Source: an uncultured Ruminococcus sp.
GTDB lineage: Bacteria; Bacillota; Clostridia; Oscillospirales; Acutalibacteraceae
Direction of reading: 5' to 3'
NCBI GenBank assembly: GCA_905234015.1
Contig: CAJOFK010000006.1
Location: forward strand, 1 to 45,242
Length of the DNA: 45,242 nucleotides
Below the pieces are notes generated by a model that saw nothing but the letters and a program-made list of their open reading frames with translations, was not told the DNA's origin and made no database searches. The translations under genes and the position numbers were made by a program. Position 1 is the first letter of the stretch. Each line of letters starts with the position of its first letter. Shown here one piece after another: positions 16,877-25,358 of the stretch.

Positions 16877-18688
16877 TTGAAATTTGAACAGGATAAAATA
16901 CGAAATTTTTCGATAATCGCGCATATAGACCACGGGAAAAGCACTCTTGCCGACCGTATCCTCGAGCTCACTAAGAGCGTCGCGGTACGTGATATGGAGG
17001 CTCAGATTCTTGACGATATGGAGCTTGAGCGCGAGCGCGGAATTACCATAAAGGCGAGAGCCGTTACCACGGTTTATAAGGCCGACGACGGAAACGAGTA
17101 TCTTCTTAACCTTATCGATACCCCCGGTCACGTTGACTTTAACTATGAGGTAAGCCGTTCGCTCGCGGCGTGCGAGGGCGCGGTGCTTATTGTTGACGCT
17201 TCGCAGGGTATTGAGGCTCAGACGCTCGCTAATACCTACCTGGCGGTTGACAGCGGACTTGAGATTGTACCAGTTGTAAATAAGATAGATTTACCCTCGG
17301 CCGACCCCGAGAGAGTTATAAACGAGATTGAGGACGTTATCGGTATTCCTGCCGAGGACGCCCCGAGGATTTCCGCAAAGCAGGGAATCAATATCCACGA
17401 CGTGCTTGAAAAAATCGTTACCGATATTCCTGCTCCCGAGGGCGATACAGATGCGCCGCTCAGGGGACTTATCTTCGACAGCTACTACGATTCATATAAG
17501 GGAGTTATTATCTACGTCCGTCTTATGGAGGGACAGATTCACCCCGGCGACGAATTTACGCTTATGGCTACCGGCTCGAAATTCAGCGTTGTGGAATGCG
17601 GCTTTATGCACGCGACTTCGCTTGAGCAAACCGACGCGCTTTACGCCGGAGAGGTAGGCTATATTGCCGCCTCGATTAAATCCCTTTCCGACGCTCAGGT
17701 GGGCGATACGATTACCCTCGCCAAGAACCCCGCAAAGGAGCCGCTTCCCGGTTACCGCGAGGCTCAGTCGATGGTGTTCTGCGGAATTTATCCTCTTGAC
17801 GGAGCTAAGTACGGCGACTTAAAGGACGCGCTCGAAAAGCTGAAGCTCAACGACGCTTCGCTGACCTTTGAGCCCGAAACCTCGGTTGCGCTCGGTTTCG
17901 GCTACCGCTGCGGATTCTTAGGACTGCTTCATATGGAAATTATTCAGGAGCGCCTTGAACGCGAGTATAACCTTGACCTTATTACTACCGCGCCGAGCGT
18001 TATTTATAAGATTCACCGTACCGACGGCACGGTTGAAAATATTGATAACCCGACTAACTACCCCGACCCCGCGCTGATTGACTTCGCGGAGGAGCCTATG
18101 ACCGACGCTCATATTTACTCGCCTGCCGATTATGTAGGAAATATTATGGAGCTGTGTCAGGACAGGCGCGGAGTGTTTATAGGAATGGATTATATCGACT
18201 CAGACCGTGTAGATATCCATTATAAGCTTCCGCTTGCTGAGATTATTTACGACTTTTTCGATACTCTTAAATCCCGTACCCGCGGTTACGCTTCGTTTGA
18301 TTACGAGCTTGCGGAGTATGTAAGAAGCGAGCTGGTTAAGCTCGATATTATGCTTAACGGCGAGATAGTAGACGCGCTGAGCTTTATTATTCATAAGGAT
18401 AAGGCGTATCCGCGCGCCCGTAAAATGGCTGAAAAGCTTAAGGACAAAATCCCGCGCCAGCTTTTTGAGGTTCCGATTCAGGCGTGTATCGGCGGTAAGA
18501 TTATCGCCCGCGAGACCGTTAAGGCTATGCGTAAGGATGTACTTGCTAAGTGCTACGGCGGTGATATCAGCCGTAAGAAAAAGCTGCTTGAAAAGCAGAA
18601 AGAAGGTAAAAAGCGTATGCGCCAGCTCGGTACCGTAGAGGTTCCGCAGGAGGCGTTTATGGCCGTGTTAAAGCTCGATACCGATTAA
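16877..18688 (+). CDS. lepA: Elongation factor 4 (LepA), ribosomal back-translocase GTPase
   Basis: The 603-aa product has all LepA landmarks: G1 AHIDHGKS (residues 15-22), [10 protein letters not shown] switch I, DTPGHVDF and NKIDLP. The LepA-specific C-terminal domain ends in [27 protein letters not shown]. It binds ribosomes and acts in translation fidelity or biogenesis under stress. The start is set at TTG 16877 because AGGTG (16866-16870) lies 6 bases before it; the in-frame GTG at 16868 would overlap that site and add only three residues. It is followed after 33 bases by the secreted LRR gene. Confidence 0.97.
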   Translation: MKFEQDKIRNFSIIAHIDHGKSTLADRILELTKSVAVRDMEAQILDDMELERERGITIKARAVTTVYKADDGNEYLLNLIDTPGHVDFNYEVSRSLAACEGAVLIVDASQGIEAQTLANTYLAVDSGLEIVPVVNKIDLPSADPERVINEIEDVIGIPAEDAPRISAKQGINIHDVLEKIVTDIPAPEGDTDAPLRGLIFDSYYDSYKGVIIYVRLMEGQIHPGDEFTLMATGSKFSVVECGFMHATSLEQTDALYAGEVGYIAASIKSLSDAQVGDTITLAKNPAKEPLPGYREAQSMVFCGIYPLDGAKYGDLKDALEKLKLNDASLTFEPETSVALGFGYRCGFLGLLHMEIIQERLEREYNLDLITTAPSVIYKIHRTDGTVENIDNPTNYPDPALIDFAEEPMTDAHIYSPADYVGNIMELCQDRRGVFIGMDYIDSDRVDIHYKLPLAEIIYDFFDTLKSRTRGYASFDYELAEYVRSELVKLDIMLNGEIVDALSFIIHKDKAYPRARKMAEKLKDKIPRQLFEVPIQACIGGKIIARETVKAMRKDVLAKCYGGDISRKKKLLEKQKEGKKRMRQLGTVEVPQEAFMAVLKLDTD

Positions 18689-18721
18689 ACGGCTAAGTTT
18701 TTAAGACAGGAGAGTGATACC

Positions 18722-20209
18722 GTGAAAAAGTTAATATCCTTTTTGATTGCAGTTATTGTAATCACAGGCGTTTTTTCCTTTGACGCGGGCGCGCTCCGTG
18801 TCGGCGAATATGAGATTTCCGCAGTTGATTCAGGCGCGGAGATAATCGCCTATAACGGCAATTCCTCGGCGATTGCTATACCCGAAACCATTAACGGCTT
18901 AACGGTTACGGGTATCGGAGAAAAAGCCTTTAAAAACAGCCCTGTTAAGAGCGTTAAGCTCCCCGATACCGTAAAGTATATTTCCGACAGCGCCTTTGCC
19001 GAGATGAATAATCTAACTGATATTGACCTCGGAAATTCGCTTGAAACTATAGGAAATACCGCGTTTTATAACTGCGTGAAGCTGACTTCCGCGCTGGAAT
19101 TTCCCGCCTCGCTAAAAAAAATAGGGGAGTCGGCTTTTGAGAATTGCTGGGATATGACGTACGCGGATATTCCCGCAGGAGTTGAGGAGATAGGCTACTG
19201 CGCGTTCGGCTTTTATTACGAGCAGGATGTTTTAGATAAAAAATACTACGATTATAAGCGCAGTGATTTTAAGCTTTTCGGATATTCCGGGACGGCTGCC
19301 GAAAGCTACGCGAACGCTCATAAGCTCGATTTTTACGATATGATTACCGGTGTTAAGGGCGTAAGCTTTAAGGGAATGGATTTCTTTATAAACTCAGACG
19401 GCGCTGCCGAGCTGAATGCGTATAACGACGTTTCAGCTGATTTGATTATCCCCGAAACGGTTGAGGGATATACCGTGAAAAGTATCGGAGCCTACGCGCT
19501 GTTTAATTCTGCGATAAAGAGCGTTATGATTTCTAAAACCGTTGAGGAAATCGGAGAATGGGCGTTTGAGGGCTGTAAAAATTTAAAGAGTATTACCGTG
19601 CCTCCTACCGTTAAAACCATTAAGGAGTGCGCGCTGGGCTATTATTACGAGGACGGCTTCAACCGTCCGTACCTTGATTTTGTTATCTGCGGAGCGCCCG
19701 GTTCGGGAGCTAAGGAGTACGCCGATAAATATGAATTTGAATTTGACGACGTTTATACAACCTTCGTTACGCTGAAAAAGAGTTTAGGCTTCGTTTATGT
19801 AAAGGGTACCTTGAACGTAAACGCTTCGGTTAAAAATCCCGTAGGCAAAACGACCTATACCACCGCCGATAAAACTATCGCCAAGGTCAGCTCAAAGGGA
19901 GTTATTACCGCTAAAAAGGCAGGAAAAACAAAAATAACCGTTATGAATAACGGAGTTAAAAAGACGTTTACCGTTACCGTTAAAAACCCATATCTTAATA
20001 AGACCGCGGCAACAATAAAAGCCGGAAAGATTTATACCCTTAAGATAACCGGTAAGGTCGGTAAGGCTAAATTTACTTCCGGCAACACGAATATTGTTAA
20101 GGTTAATTCCTCTAACGGAAAGTATAAGGGGTTAAGAAAAGGAAAAGCGGTAATCACCGTTAAAACAAACGGCATTACGCTTAAATGTAAAGTTACCGTA
20201 AAGGTTTAA
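18722..20209 (+). CDS. Secreted BspA-type leucine-rich-repeat protein with Ig-like domains
   Basis: The 495-aa protein has a signal peptide (MKKLISFLIAVIVITGVFSFDAGA). Two blocks of BspA/LRR_5-type repeats follow (patterns IPETINGLTVTGIGEKAF, VKLPDTVKYISDSAF, IGEWAFEGCKNLKSITVP). The C-terminus has two BIG2-like modules (KTTYTTADKTIAKVSSKGVITAKKAGKTKITV and a similar final copy). BspA-type repeats usually bind host or bacterial surfaces. The start is GTG 18722 with AGGAGAG at 18709-18715. No anchor motif is visible, so it may be released or held by its BIG2 domains. It may be cotranscribed with lepA. Confidence 0.85.
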   Translation: MKKLISFLIAVIVITGVFSFDAGALRVGEYEISAVDSGAEIIAYNGNSSAIAIPETINGLTVTGIGEKAFKNSPVKSVKLPDTVKYISDSAFAEMNNLTDIDLGNSLETIGNTAFYNCVKLTSALEFPASLKKIGESAFENCWDMTYADIPAGVEEIGYCAFGFYYEQDVLDKKYYDYKRSDFKLFGYSGTAAESYANAHKLDFYDMITGVKGVSFKGMDFFINSDGAAELNAYNDVSADLIIPETVEGYTVKSIGAYALFNSAIKSVMISKTVEEIGEWAFEGCKNLKSITVPPTVKTIKECALGYYYEDGFNRPYLDFVICGAPGSGAKEYADKYEFEFDDVYTTFVTLKKSLGFVYVKGTLNVNASVKNPVGKTTYTTADKTIAKVSSKGVITAKKAGKTKITVMNNGVKKTFTVTVKNPYLNKTAATIKAGKIYTLKITGKVGKAKFTSGNTNIVKVNSSNGKYKGLRKGKAVITVKTNGITLKCKVTVKV

Positions 20210-20221
20210 TACAGGATTTAG

Positions 20222-20252
20222 AAAGGTCAGTTCGCCGTTTGAGCTGACCTTT
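20222..20252. terminator. Bidirectional terminator between the LRR gene and spmB
   Basis: A perfect 9-bp stem AAAGGTCAG / CTGACCTTT lies between two convergent genes; its right arm overlaps the spmB stop codon. Confidence 0.75.
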
Positions 20253-20745
20253 AGTTCATTAACCTCACCGTCAGCACCGCCATAACAGCGGCGGTGAAAT
20301 CAGCCGCCAGCGCCGCGATGAGCGTATGGCGGATTTTTTTAATCCCGACGCTGCCGAAGTAAACAGCTATTGCGTAAAACGTAGTTTCCGTCGAACCCGC
20401 AAGCACCGAGGCGACCTCGCCCGCAAAGCTGTCGGGGCCGTAATTCTTATAAATATCCGTGAGCAGCGCGGTTGAACCTCCTCCCGAAACCGGTCTTAAA
20501 AGTATCATCGGCACTATCTCCTTCGGAAATCCGAGATAGTCTGCTGCCGGTGTGATTTTATCGCAGAGAAAATCTATTGCTCCGCTTGCCTTAAACATAT
20601 TTACCGCGACAATCAGCCCGATAAGCGTCGGCGCAATTGAGTAGAGAGTTTTAAAGCCCTCACGCGCACCGCTTGAAAACGTATCGAAAACAGGCACCTT
20701 TTTTATAAGTCCGTATATTACAACAACCGCGATAAACGCGGGCAT
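20251..20745 (-). CDS. spmB: Spore maturation protein SpmB
   Basis: The 164-aa integral membrane protein of the nucleoside-recognition (Gate) family has the SpmB signatures EIVPMILLRPVSGGGSTALLTDIYKNYGPDSFAGEVASVLAGSTET (by position 78-122) and TTFYAIAVYFGSVGIKK. With SpmA it is needed for spore-core dehydration in Bacillus. It follows spmA on the minus strand after 21 bases. The start is unusual: the only in-frame standard start between the spmA stop and the conserved region is ATG 20745, and the GGTGAG site is about 15 bases before it, farther than normal. Confidence 0.92.
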   Translation of the reverse strand: MPAFIAVVVIYGLIKKVPVFDTFSSGAREGFKTLYSIAPTLIGLIVAVNMFKASGAIDFLCDKITPAADYLGFPKEIVPMILLRPVSGGGSTALLTDIYKNYGPDSFAGEVASVLAGSTETTFYAIAVYFGSVGIKKIRHTLIAALAADFTAAVMAVLTVRLMN

Positions 20746-20766
20746 AAAAAGCGCGATAAGCTCACC

Positions 20767-21339
20767 TTATTTCTTTATGAGAATTTTAGCTAAGGTTAAT
20801 CCGACCGCTAAGGCACAAGCTGAGCTTATCCACACCTCGGGCAAAATTGAAAACGGGTGCGTGCTTTTATAGCTTTGCCTAAGCGTCGCGACCATAGTCG
20901 GCATAATCTGAATTGACGCGGTGTTCATTACGACAAAAACTATCATATCATCCGTAGCTCTGTCGCTCTCACCGCTTAAACGCTTCATTTCCTTAACGGC
21001 GCTGAGCCCGAGCGGAGTTGCGGCGTTGCCGAGCCCGAGCATATTCGCGCTGACGTTCATACTAATAAGCCGTAAAATCCTGCTGTCCTTTTTTACGTTT
21101 TTAAAAAGCCGTATCATCACGGGGGAGAGTATACGGCTGAAAAGCTCCGTTAAGCCGCCCTTTGAGGCGATTTCCATAATTCCCGACCACAGCGTCAGCA
21201 TACCCGCCATAGTTATCAGCAGCCGAACGCTTTCCTCGGCGCCGTTTATAACAGCGTCGGCGAGAGCTTTTGTGTTGCCTGTGAATACCGAGAATATCAG
21301 GGAAAGTGCGATTATCCCCGCAAAAATGTAGTTGAGCAT
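20767..21339 (-). CDS. spmA: Spore maturation protein SpmA
   Basis: The 190-aa membrane protein has nucleoside-recognition domain motifs, LTLWSGIMEIASKGGLTELFSRILSP (by position 48-73) and NMLGLGNAATPLGLSAVKEM, the standard SpmA core. It is expressed in the mother cell or forespore in Bacillus and acts with SpmB. The start ATG 21339 has GGTGAT 6 bases upstream. The pair spmA-spmB forms a minus-strand operon divergent from the AbrB-like gene. Its presence indicates an endospore-forming lineage. Confidence 0.93.
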   Translation of the reverse strand: MLNYIFAGIIALSLIFSVFTGNTKALADAVINGAEESVRLLITMAGMLTLWSGIMEIASKGGLTELFSRILSPVMIRLFKNVKKDSRILRLISMNVSANMLGLGNAATPLGLSAVKEMKRLSGESDRATDDMIVFVVMNTASIQIMPTMVATLRQSYKSTHPFSILPEVWISSACALAVGLTLAKILIKK

Positions 21340-21368
21340 AATATCACCGATGTGAAAAATAATGACAT

Positions 21369-21410
21369 ATATTGTAAATCGTTGACTATTTTGTCAATTT
21401 TTGGTAAGAT
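21369..21410. promoter_or_regulatory. Divergent overlapping promoters of spmA and the AbrB-like gene
   Basis: Plus strand: TTGACT (21382-21387), 17 bases, TAAGAT (21405-21410). Minus strand: TTGACA (21397-21392), 17 bases, CAATAT (21374-21369). The two -35 boxes form an inverted repeat TTGAC-N6-GTCAA, so the two polymerase sites overlap and exclude each other. Confidence 0.65.
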
Positions 21411-21431
21411 ATTGTCGAAAGGACTGAGACT

Positions 21432-21671
21432 ATGGCATATACCAGTTATAAGAAAATTGATGACGTCGGACGCGTTGTGTTGCCGAAAGATATCCGCGAC
21501 GAGCTCGGACTCAGCATAAACGAGATGCTTAAGCTCGACGTTGAAAATAACAGGATAATTATCACTAAGGCTGAGAATACCTGCGTTTTTTGCGGAAAAA
21601 CTTCGGGTTTAAAGAGCTTTAAAGGAAAGACCGTATGCGAAAAATGCGTTAAAGAGCTAAATAAAGTCTGA
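21432..21671 (+). CDS. AbrB/SpoVT-family transition-state regulator with C-terminal zinc knuckle
   Basis: The 79-aa protein has an N-terminal swapped-hairpin AbrB domain (SYKKIDDVGRVVLPKDIRDE, residues 5-24, then LKLDVENNRIIITK). A short C-terminal zinc-ribbon-like unit has two CxxC pairs, C51/C54 and C69/C72. AbrB-type proteins bind AT-rich promoters and control the switch to stationary phase and sporulation. Divergent transcription from spmAB through overlapping promoters suggests that it may regulate those genes and itself. The start is ATG 21432, preceded by AAAGGACTGAG. Confidence 0.88.
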   Translation: MAYTSYKKIDDVGRVVLPKDIRDELGLSINEMLKLDVENNRIIITKAENTCVFCGKTSGLKSFKGKTVCEKCVKELNKV

Positions 21672-21677
21672 AAACTC

Positions 21678-21706
21678 TTTACAAAACGGCTTAAATATTC
21701 TATTAT
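21678..21706 (+). promoter_or_regulatory. Promoter of the deoxycytidylate deaminase gene
   Basis: -35 TTTACA (21678-21683), a 17-base spacer and -10 TATTAT (21701-21706), 31 bases before the ATG. Confidence 0.7.
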
Positions 21707-21737
21707 ATGTATGTATCCAGTAATAAGGGGTGTTATT

Positions 21738-22226
21738 ATGTCACGAATTGATAAGGAAAATTACTATCTTGATATTGCGGAAACCGTCCTCGAGCGCGGA
21801 ACCTGTATCCGCCGCAACTACGGCGCAATAATTGTTAACAACGACCAGATAGTTTCTACCGGTTATGTGGGCGCTCCGAGAGGCAGAAAGAACTGCAACG
21901 ACCTCGGAACCTGTATTCGTGAAAAAATGAACGTTCAGCGCGGTACGCGCTATGAGCTTTGCAGAAGCGTTCACGCTGAGGCAAACGCTATTATCCACGC
22001 TCCGAGAGAGCAGATGATAGGCTCTACGATGTATCTTGTAGGTAAAGAGTTCGATACGGGTAAATATGTTGAGAACGCTAATTCCTGCGCTATGTGCAAG
22101 CGTATGATTATTAACGCCGGCATAAAGCGCGTTGTGGTAAGGAATAATAAGGATGAGTTTACCGCAATTTACGTTGAGGACTGGATTGTTGACGACGACT
22201 CCCTCGTCGGTAAAGAGGGCTATTAA
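21738..22226 (+). CDS. Deoxycytidylate (dCMP) deaminase, ComEB-like
   Basis: The 162-aa zinc enzyme of the cytidine/deoxycytidylate deaminase fold has the catalytic H79-A-E81 (RSVHAEANAI) and the zinc cysteines C117 and C120 (NSCAMCKRMI). The family-typical CIRRNYGAIIVNNDQIVSTG lies near the N-terminus. It deaminates dCMP to dUMP for thymidylate synthesis. The start chosen is ATG 21738 with AAGGGGTG upstream; an upstream ATG at 21711 would overlap the promoter region. A GC-rich terminator follows. Confidence 0.9.
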   Translation: MSRIDKENYYLDIAETVLERGTCIRRNYGAIIVNNDQIVSTGYVGAPRGRKNCNDLGTCIREKMNVQRGTRYELCRSVHAEANAIIHAPREQMIGSTMYLVGKEFDTGKYVENANSCAMCKRMIINAGIKRVVVRNNKDEFTAIYVEDWIVDDDSLVGKEGY

Positions 22227-22237
22227 TTAAAGGATTG

Positions 22238-22262
22238 GGGGCGGGCTTCCGCCCCGTTTTGT
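22238..22262 (+). terminator. Terminator of the dCMP deaminase gene, abutting the next start codon
   Basis: The stem GGGGCGG / CCGCCCC with loop GCTT is followed by GTTTTGTT, and ATG 22264 comes right after it. The next gene has no separate ribosome-binding site. Confidence 0.8.
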
Positions 22263-22263
22263 T

Positions 22264-22869
22264 ATGACGGAAATTTATTATACCGATACGAATGATATTT
22301 CTGATATAGAATTATATTATAATACTCTTCCCGAATACCGCCGTGATAAAGTCAACCGCCTCGTTAACGAAGCCGATAAAAAAGCGTCGCTTTGCGCGGG
22401 ACTTCTGATTGACCGCTTTATCGGAAAGACTGAGATTAAGTTCGGAAAGTACGGAAAGCCTTGCGCCGTAAACGGTAAGCAGTTTAATATTTCCCACAGC
22501 GGAAATTATGTAATAATCGCGGTTTCAGATACCGAAGTCGGCTGTGACGTTGAGATGTTAAAAAATGTTGATTACGAGCGGCTGGGGAGAATAGTTTTTC
22601 ACGAAAACGAGCTCGTTGCCATAAAAAATGCTGAGGATAAACAGGAGTGCTTTTACCGTTTCTGGACTATGAAGGAAGCGTTTATAAAATGCCTTGGCGA
22701 GGGATTTCATTTTAAAACCTCGTCGCTTGATTTATGCGGCACAAAACATGCGCTGGAATACGAGGGAGAAACTTACTTTTTTAAAGAGTATATGCTTAAA
22801 GGAACAAAAATTATGCTATGCTCCGCGGACAAAAACCTGCCCGCGCGCATTGAAAAAATAAATTTTTAA
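22264..22869 (+). CDS. 4'-phosphopantetheinyl transferase (Sfp type)
   Basis: The 201-aa protein has the Sfp-family motifs GKPCAVNGKQFNISHSG (residues 64-80), GCDVE with Mg-binding D95 and E97, and FWTMKEAFIKCLGEG with K137, E138 and A139. It transfers phosphopantetheine from CoA to carrier-protein serines in polyketide, peptide or fatty-acid synthesis; no such synthase is in this window. It starts at ATG 22264, only 8 bases after a strong terminator hairpin, with no Shine-Dalgarno outside the hairpin. Expression may depend on readthrough. The following nitroreductase is 12 bases downstream, so they form an operon. Confidence 0.88.
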   Translation: MTEIYYTDTNDISDIELYYNTLPEYRRDKVNRLVNEADKKASLCAGLLIDRFIGKTEIKFGKYGKPCAVNGKQFNISHSGNYVIIAVSDTEVGCDVEMLKNVDYERLGRIVFHENELVAIKNAEDKQECFYRFWTMKEAFIKCLGEGFHFKTSSLDLCGTKHALEYEGETYFFKEYMLKGTKIMLCSADKNLPARIEKINF

Positions 22870-22881
22870 AGGGTGGCTGTT

Positions 22882-23403
22882 ATGAATAGTACGATTAAAG
22901 ATATGATTGAAAGAAGAAGTATAAGAAAATTCAAGCCCGACGCGGTGCCGAAGGAGATTATCGACGAGATAATCAAGGCAGGGCTTTACGCCGCGAGCGG
23001 TAGAAATAAGCAGGGCGCGATAATTATAGCCGTGACCGATAAAAAGCTCAGGGATAAGCTTATGGTTATGAACCGTGAAATCGGCGGCTGGGGAGAGGAC
23101 TTCGACCCCTTCTACGGAGCTCCGGTTGTACTCGTTGTACTGGGCGATAAAAGCGTGCCGACTTATATTTACGACGGAAGCCTCGTTATGGGCAACCTTA
23201 TGCTTGCCGCTCATTCTCTCGGAGTAGGAAGCTGCTGGATTCACCGCGCAAAGCAGGAGTTCGAGAGCGAGGAGGGTAAGGCTATCCTTAAAGAGCTCGG
23301 AATTGAGGGTGATTTCGAGGGAATCGGCCACTGCGTAATCGGTTATCCCGACGAGGAAAAAGCCGTTATCCCGCGCAGCGAAAACCGCGTGTTTTATAAG
23401 TAA
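22882..23403 (+). CDS. Nitroreductase family protein
   Basis: The 173-aa FMN-dependent nitroreductase-fold protein has the N-terminal IERRSIRKFKPDAVPKEIIDEIIKAGLYAASGRNKQ FMN-binding arginine region, seen in pieces at residues 10-46. It also has a central GNLMLAAHSLGVGSCWI and a C-terminal IGYPDEEKAVIPR. The substrate is unknown; the family reduces quinones, nitroaromatics or flavins. The start ATG 22882 has AAAGGGTGG upstream; a GTG at 22873 inside that site is rejected. It is the last core gene before the mobile element. Confidence 0.88.
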   Translation: MNSTIKDMIERRSIRKFKPDAVPKEIIDEIIKAGLYAASGRNKQGAIIIAVTDKKLRDKLMVMNREIGGWGEDFDPFYGAPVVLVVLGDKSVPTYIYDGSLVMGNLMLAAHSLGVGSCWIHRAKQEFESEEGKAILKELGIEGDFEGIGHCVIGYPDEEKAVIPRSENRVFYK

Positions 23404-23472
23404 AGCCGGGCAACAGAAATTTACCCAAACCAAGGTTTGAAGAATGCTTGTTTGCCAAAATTAAAGAAATTC

Positions 23473-23517
23473 GGTCGGTTTGTCAGATTGATATGTTATC
23501 AACCTGTCAAGCCGACC
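23473..23517. other. 45-bp dyad beside the recombinase: candidate attL or terminator
   Basis: GGTCGG (23473-23478), CAG (23484-23486) and TTGATA (23488-23493) mirror TATCAA (23497-23502), CTG (23504-23506) and CCGACC (23512-23517) exactly about 23495. The size and interrupted symmetry fit a serine-recombinase attachment half-site arrangement. A TTTTAAT run follows on the plus strand, so it could equally terminate the nitroreductase transcript. No matching partner was found by eye at the far end of the island. Confidence 0.4.
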
Positions 23518-23550
23518 TGTTTTAATCACTTAAAACGATTTAAAGTTGTT

Positions 23551-25224
23551 TTACTTTAAGCCTTTCTCGTAGCTTTCGATCATCTTTTTAGACGTTTGTC
23601 CTGTACGGCTAACATTTTTCAAGAGTGTTTTAATGATTTTGTTGCCTGCGTTCAGCTCGATTTCAAGCCGCATACCGTTTTCCTCGGGATAAACAAGTAT
23701 CTGCTTGATGAACCTGTCCACAAAGGAGCGGTCAAGCTCGTCCTCGTCAAGACATTCGGCGGCGAGATTGAGAATATTGCGGATTTCCGCAAGCTCCTTG
23801 TTGATGTCCTTTCTGCCGCTCAGTTGGGCGGTGATGGTTTCGATTTCCTCTTGGCAGTGCTTGATTTCTTCATCACATTCAGCGGTCATACGGATGAATT
23901 CACTGTCCGGAAAAAGTCCTTCGATGTTGAGCTTGAGCAGCTTTTGCTTTTTCCTTTGCTCGATGTCAATATCCTTATTGAGACTTTCTATTCGGTTCGC
24001 GCCCTCGTTGGTTTTGAGAAGTTCTTCAGACAGGCGCATAATCAAGTCAGACAATTCCTGAATGTTGCTCTGGCTTGACTTGAAAACATCTTGCAGAATA
24101 GGGATAATCTCGTGCTCGTATATCGTCATCGATGGGCAACTGTCCGCGCCGTTTTTGATTTTTCCCGAACAGCGCCACGCCGAATTCGCCGTGCCTTTTT
24201 TGCTGACGGTATCTTTTCTGTAGTAGGGTTTGCCGCAGTGAGCACAGATCAGTTTGCCTGTGAGCAAGTTATTGTGGTTGGTTTTGTTCTGCTTTTGGAT
24301 AACGTCGAGACTTCTTAATTTCAGAACTTCATTTGCGCGTTCCCACAAATCTTCGGAAACTATCTGAGGAACAATTTCTCCGGTTTCGTCCTTGAACACT
24401 ACCCATTCTTCTTCGGGTAAGAACTTTTGCTTTTTGGTAAACATATCAACAATTTGAACCTTGTTGCCGACGTAATAACCCATATATTTTGGATTCTTTA
24501 TGATGTTTGCCATCGTGGAGTGAACAAGCTTGTTGCCTTTAGTATTGCGAATTCCTTTGCTGTAAAAGTAATCCTCAATATTTTTCATACTGTATTTTCC
24601 GGTAGCGTACAGCTCAAATAATTCTTTGACAATCGGGGCTTGCTTTTCGTCAATCACAAGCCGTTTGTTTTCCTTGCGGTAGCCGAATATATTGCTGTTG
24701 CCGAGGACAACACCGTTCTTGATTGCCTGGTGATGTCCCCAGCGGACACGCGAGGAAATCTTCCTCGACTCGTCCTGCGCCATGGAAGCCATAATTGTCA
24801 GGCGGAACTCACTGTCCTCGTCGAGCGTATTGATGTTGTCGTTTTGAAAGTAGACAGCTACACCGTTGGCAAGCAGCTGACGCGTGTACTGAATACTATC
24901 AAGCGTGTTACGCGCAAATCTCGACACCTCTTTGGTGACAATCATATCGAATTTGCCGTCCATAGCGTCGTCAATCATCTCATTGAATTTTTCACGCTTT
25001 TTCGTAGTTACGCCCGAGATACCCTCGTCGATGTAGCCGCCTGCAAACTCCCAGTTCGGCATATCACCGATGTACTCGGTAAAGTATTTCTTTTGATTTT
25101 CAAGAGAATTGAGCTGCTCCATAAAATCCGTGCTGACACGCGCGTAATAAGCGACGCGTAACGGCAGGTCTTTGAAGTTAACTCCCTCGCTTTTTATTTG
25201 ATTTCTGACGGATAAAATATCCAT
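23551..25224 (-). CDS. Large serine site-specific recombinase
   Basis: The 557-aa protein begins with a resolvase domain: the catalytic Ser31 in YYARVST, SRFARN at residues 101-106, and DESRKISSRVRWGHHQAIKNG leading into the recombinase domain. The zinc-ribbon cysteines C327, C330, C352 and C363 precede a long coiled-coil region (about 390-480). This is the layout of TndX/phiC31-type integrases that insert and excise elements at short att sites. The start is ATG 25224 with GGAGGT 6 bases upstream. It lies at the left edge of the element pointing outward, the usual place beside attL. Confidence 0.95.
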   Translation of the reverse strand: MDILSVRNQIKSEGVNFKDLPLRVAYYARVSTDFMEQLNSLENQKKYFTEYIGDMPNWEFAGGYIDEGISGVTTKKREKFNEMIDDAMDGKFDMIVTKEVSRFARNTLDSIQYTRQLLANGVAVYFQNDNINTLDEDSEFRLTIMASMAQDESRKISSRVRWGHHQAIKNGVVLGNSNIFGYRKENKRLVIDEKQAPIVKELFELYATGKYSMKNIEDYFYSKGIRNTKGNKLVHSTMANIIKNPKYMGYYVGNKVQIVDMFTKKQKFLPEEEWVVFKDETGEIVPQIVSEDLWERANEVLKLRSLDVIQKQNKTNHNNLLTGKLICAHCGKPYYRKDTVSKKGTANSAWRCSGKIKNGADSCPSMTIYEHEIIPILQDVFKSSQSNIQELSDLIMRLSEELLKTNEGANRIESLNKDIDIEQRKKQKLLKLNIEGLFPDSEFIRMTAECDEEIKHCQEEIETITAQLSGRKDINKELAEIRNILNLAAECLDEDELDRSFVDRFIKQILVYPEENGMRLEIELNAGNKIIKTLLKNVSRTGQTSKKMIESYEKGLK

Positions 25225-25306
25225 AGTACGACCTCCTTTGTCCAAACACTACCACAGCTTCACGGTAATGTCCAGATAGAATAGTGATATATTTATTATA
25301 ATCTGA

Positions 25307-25336
25307 AACAGCCTCCTGTGCATTAGGAGGCTGTTT
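25307..25336 (-). terminator. Hairpin after the small element gene
   Basis: GAAACAGCCTCCT pairs perfectly with AGGAGGCTGTTTC. It lies between the small gene at 25359 and the recombinase and would end the minus-strand mobilization transcript, though the T tract is weak. Confidence 0.65.
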
Positions 25337-25358
25337 CCAGTTTTGGATCAATTTGGTA

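Noticed and set aside
23404-23550. tRNA gene as integration target at the left edge
   Set aside because: No cloverleaf or T-loop sequence is visible there or anywhere else in the window.
23596-25161. Several long plus-strand frames opposite the serine recombinase
   Set aside because: They are antisense shadows of a clear recombinase gene and have no ribosome-binding sites or known motifs.
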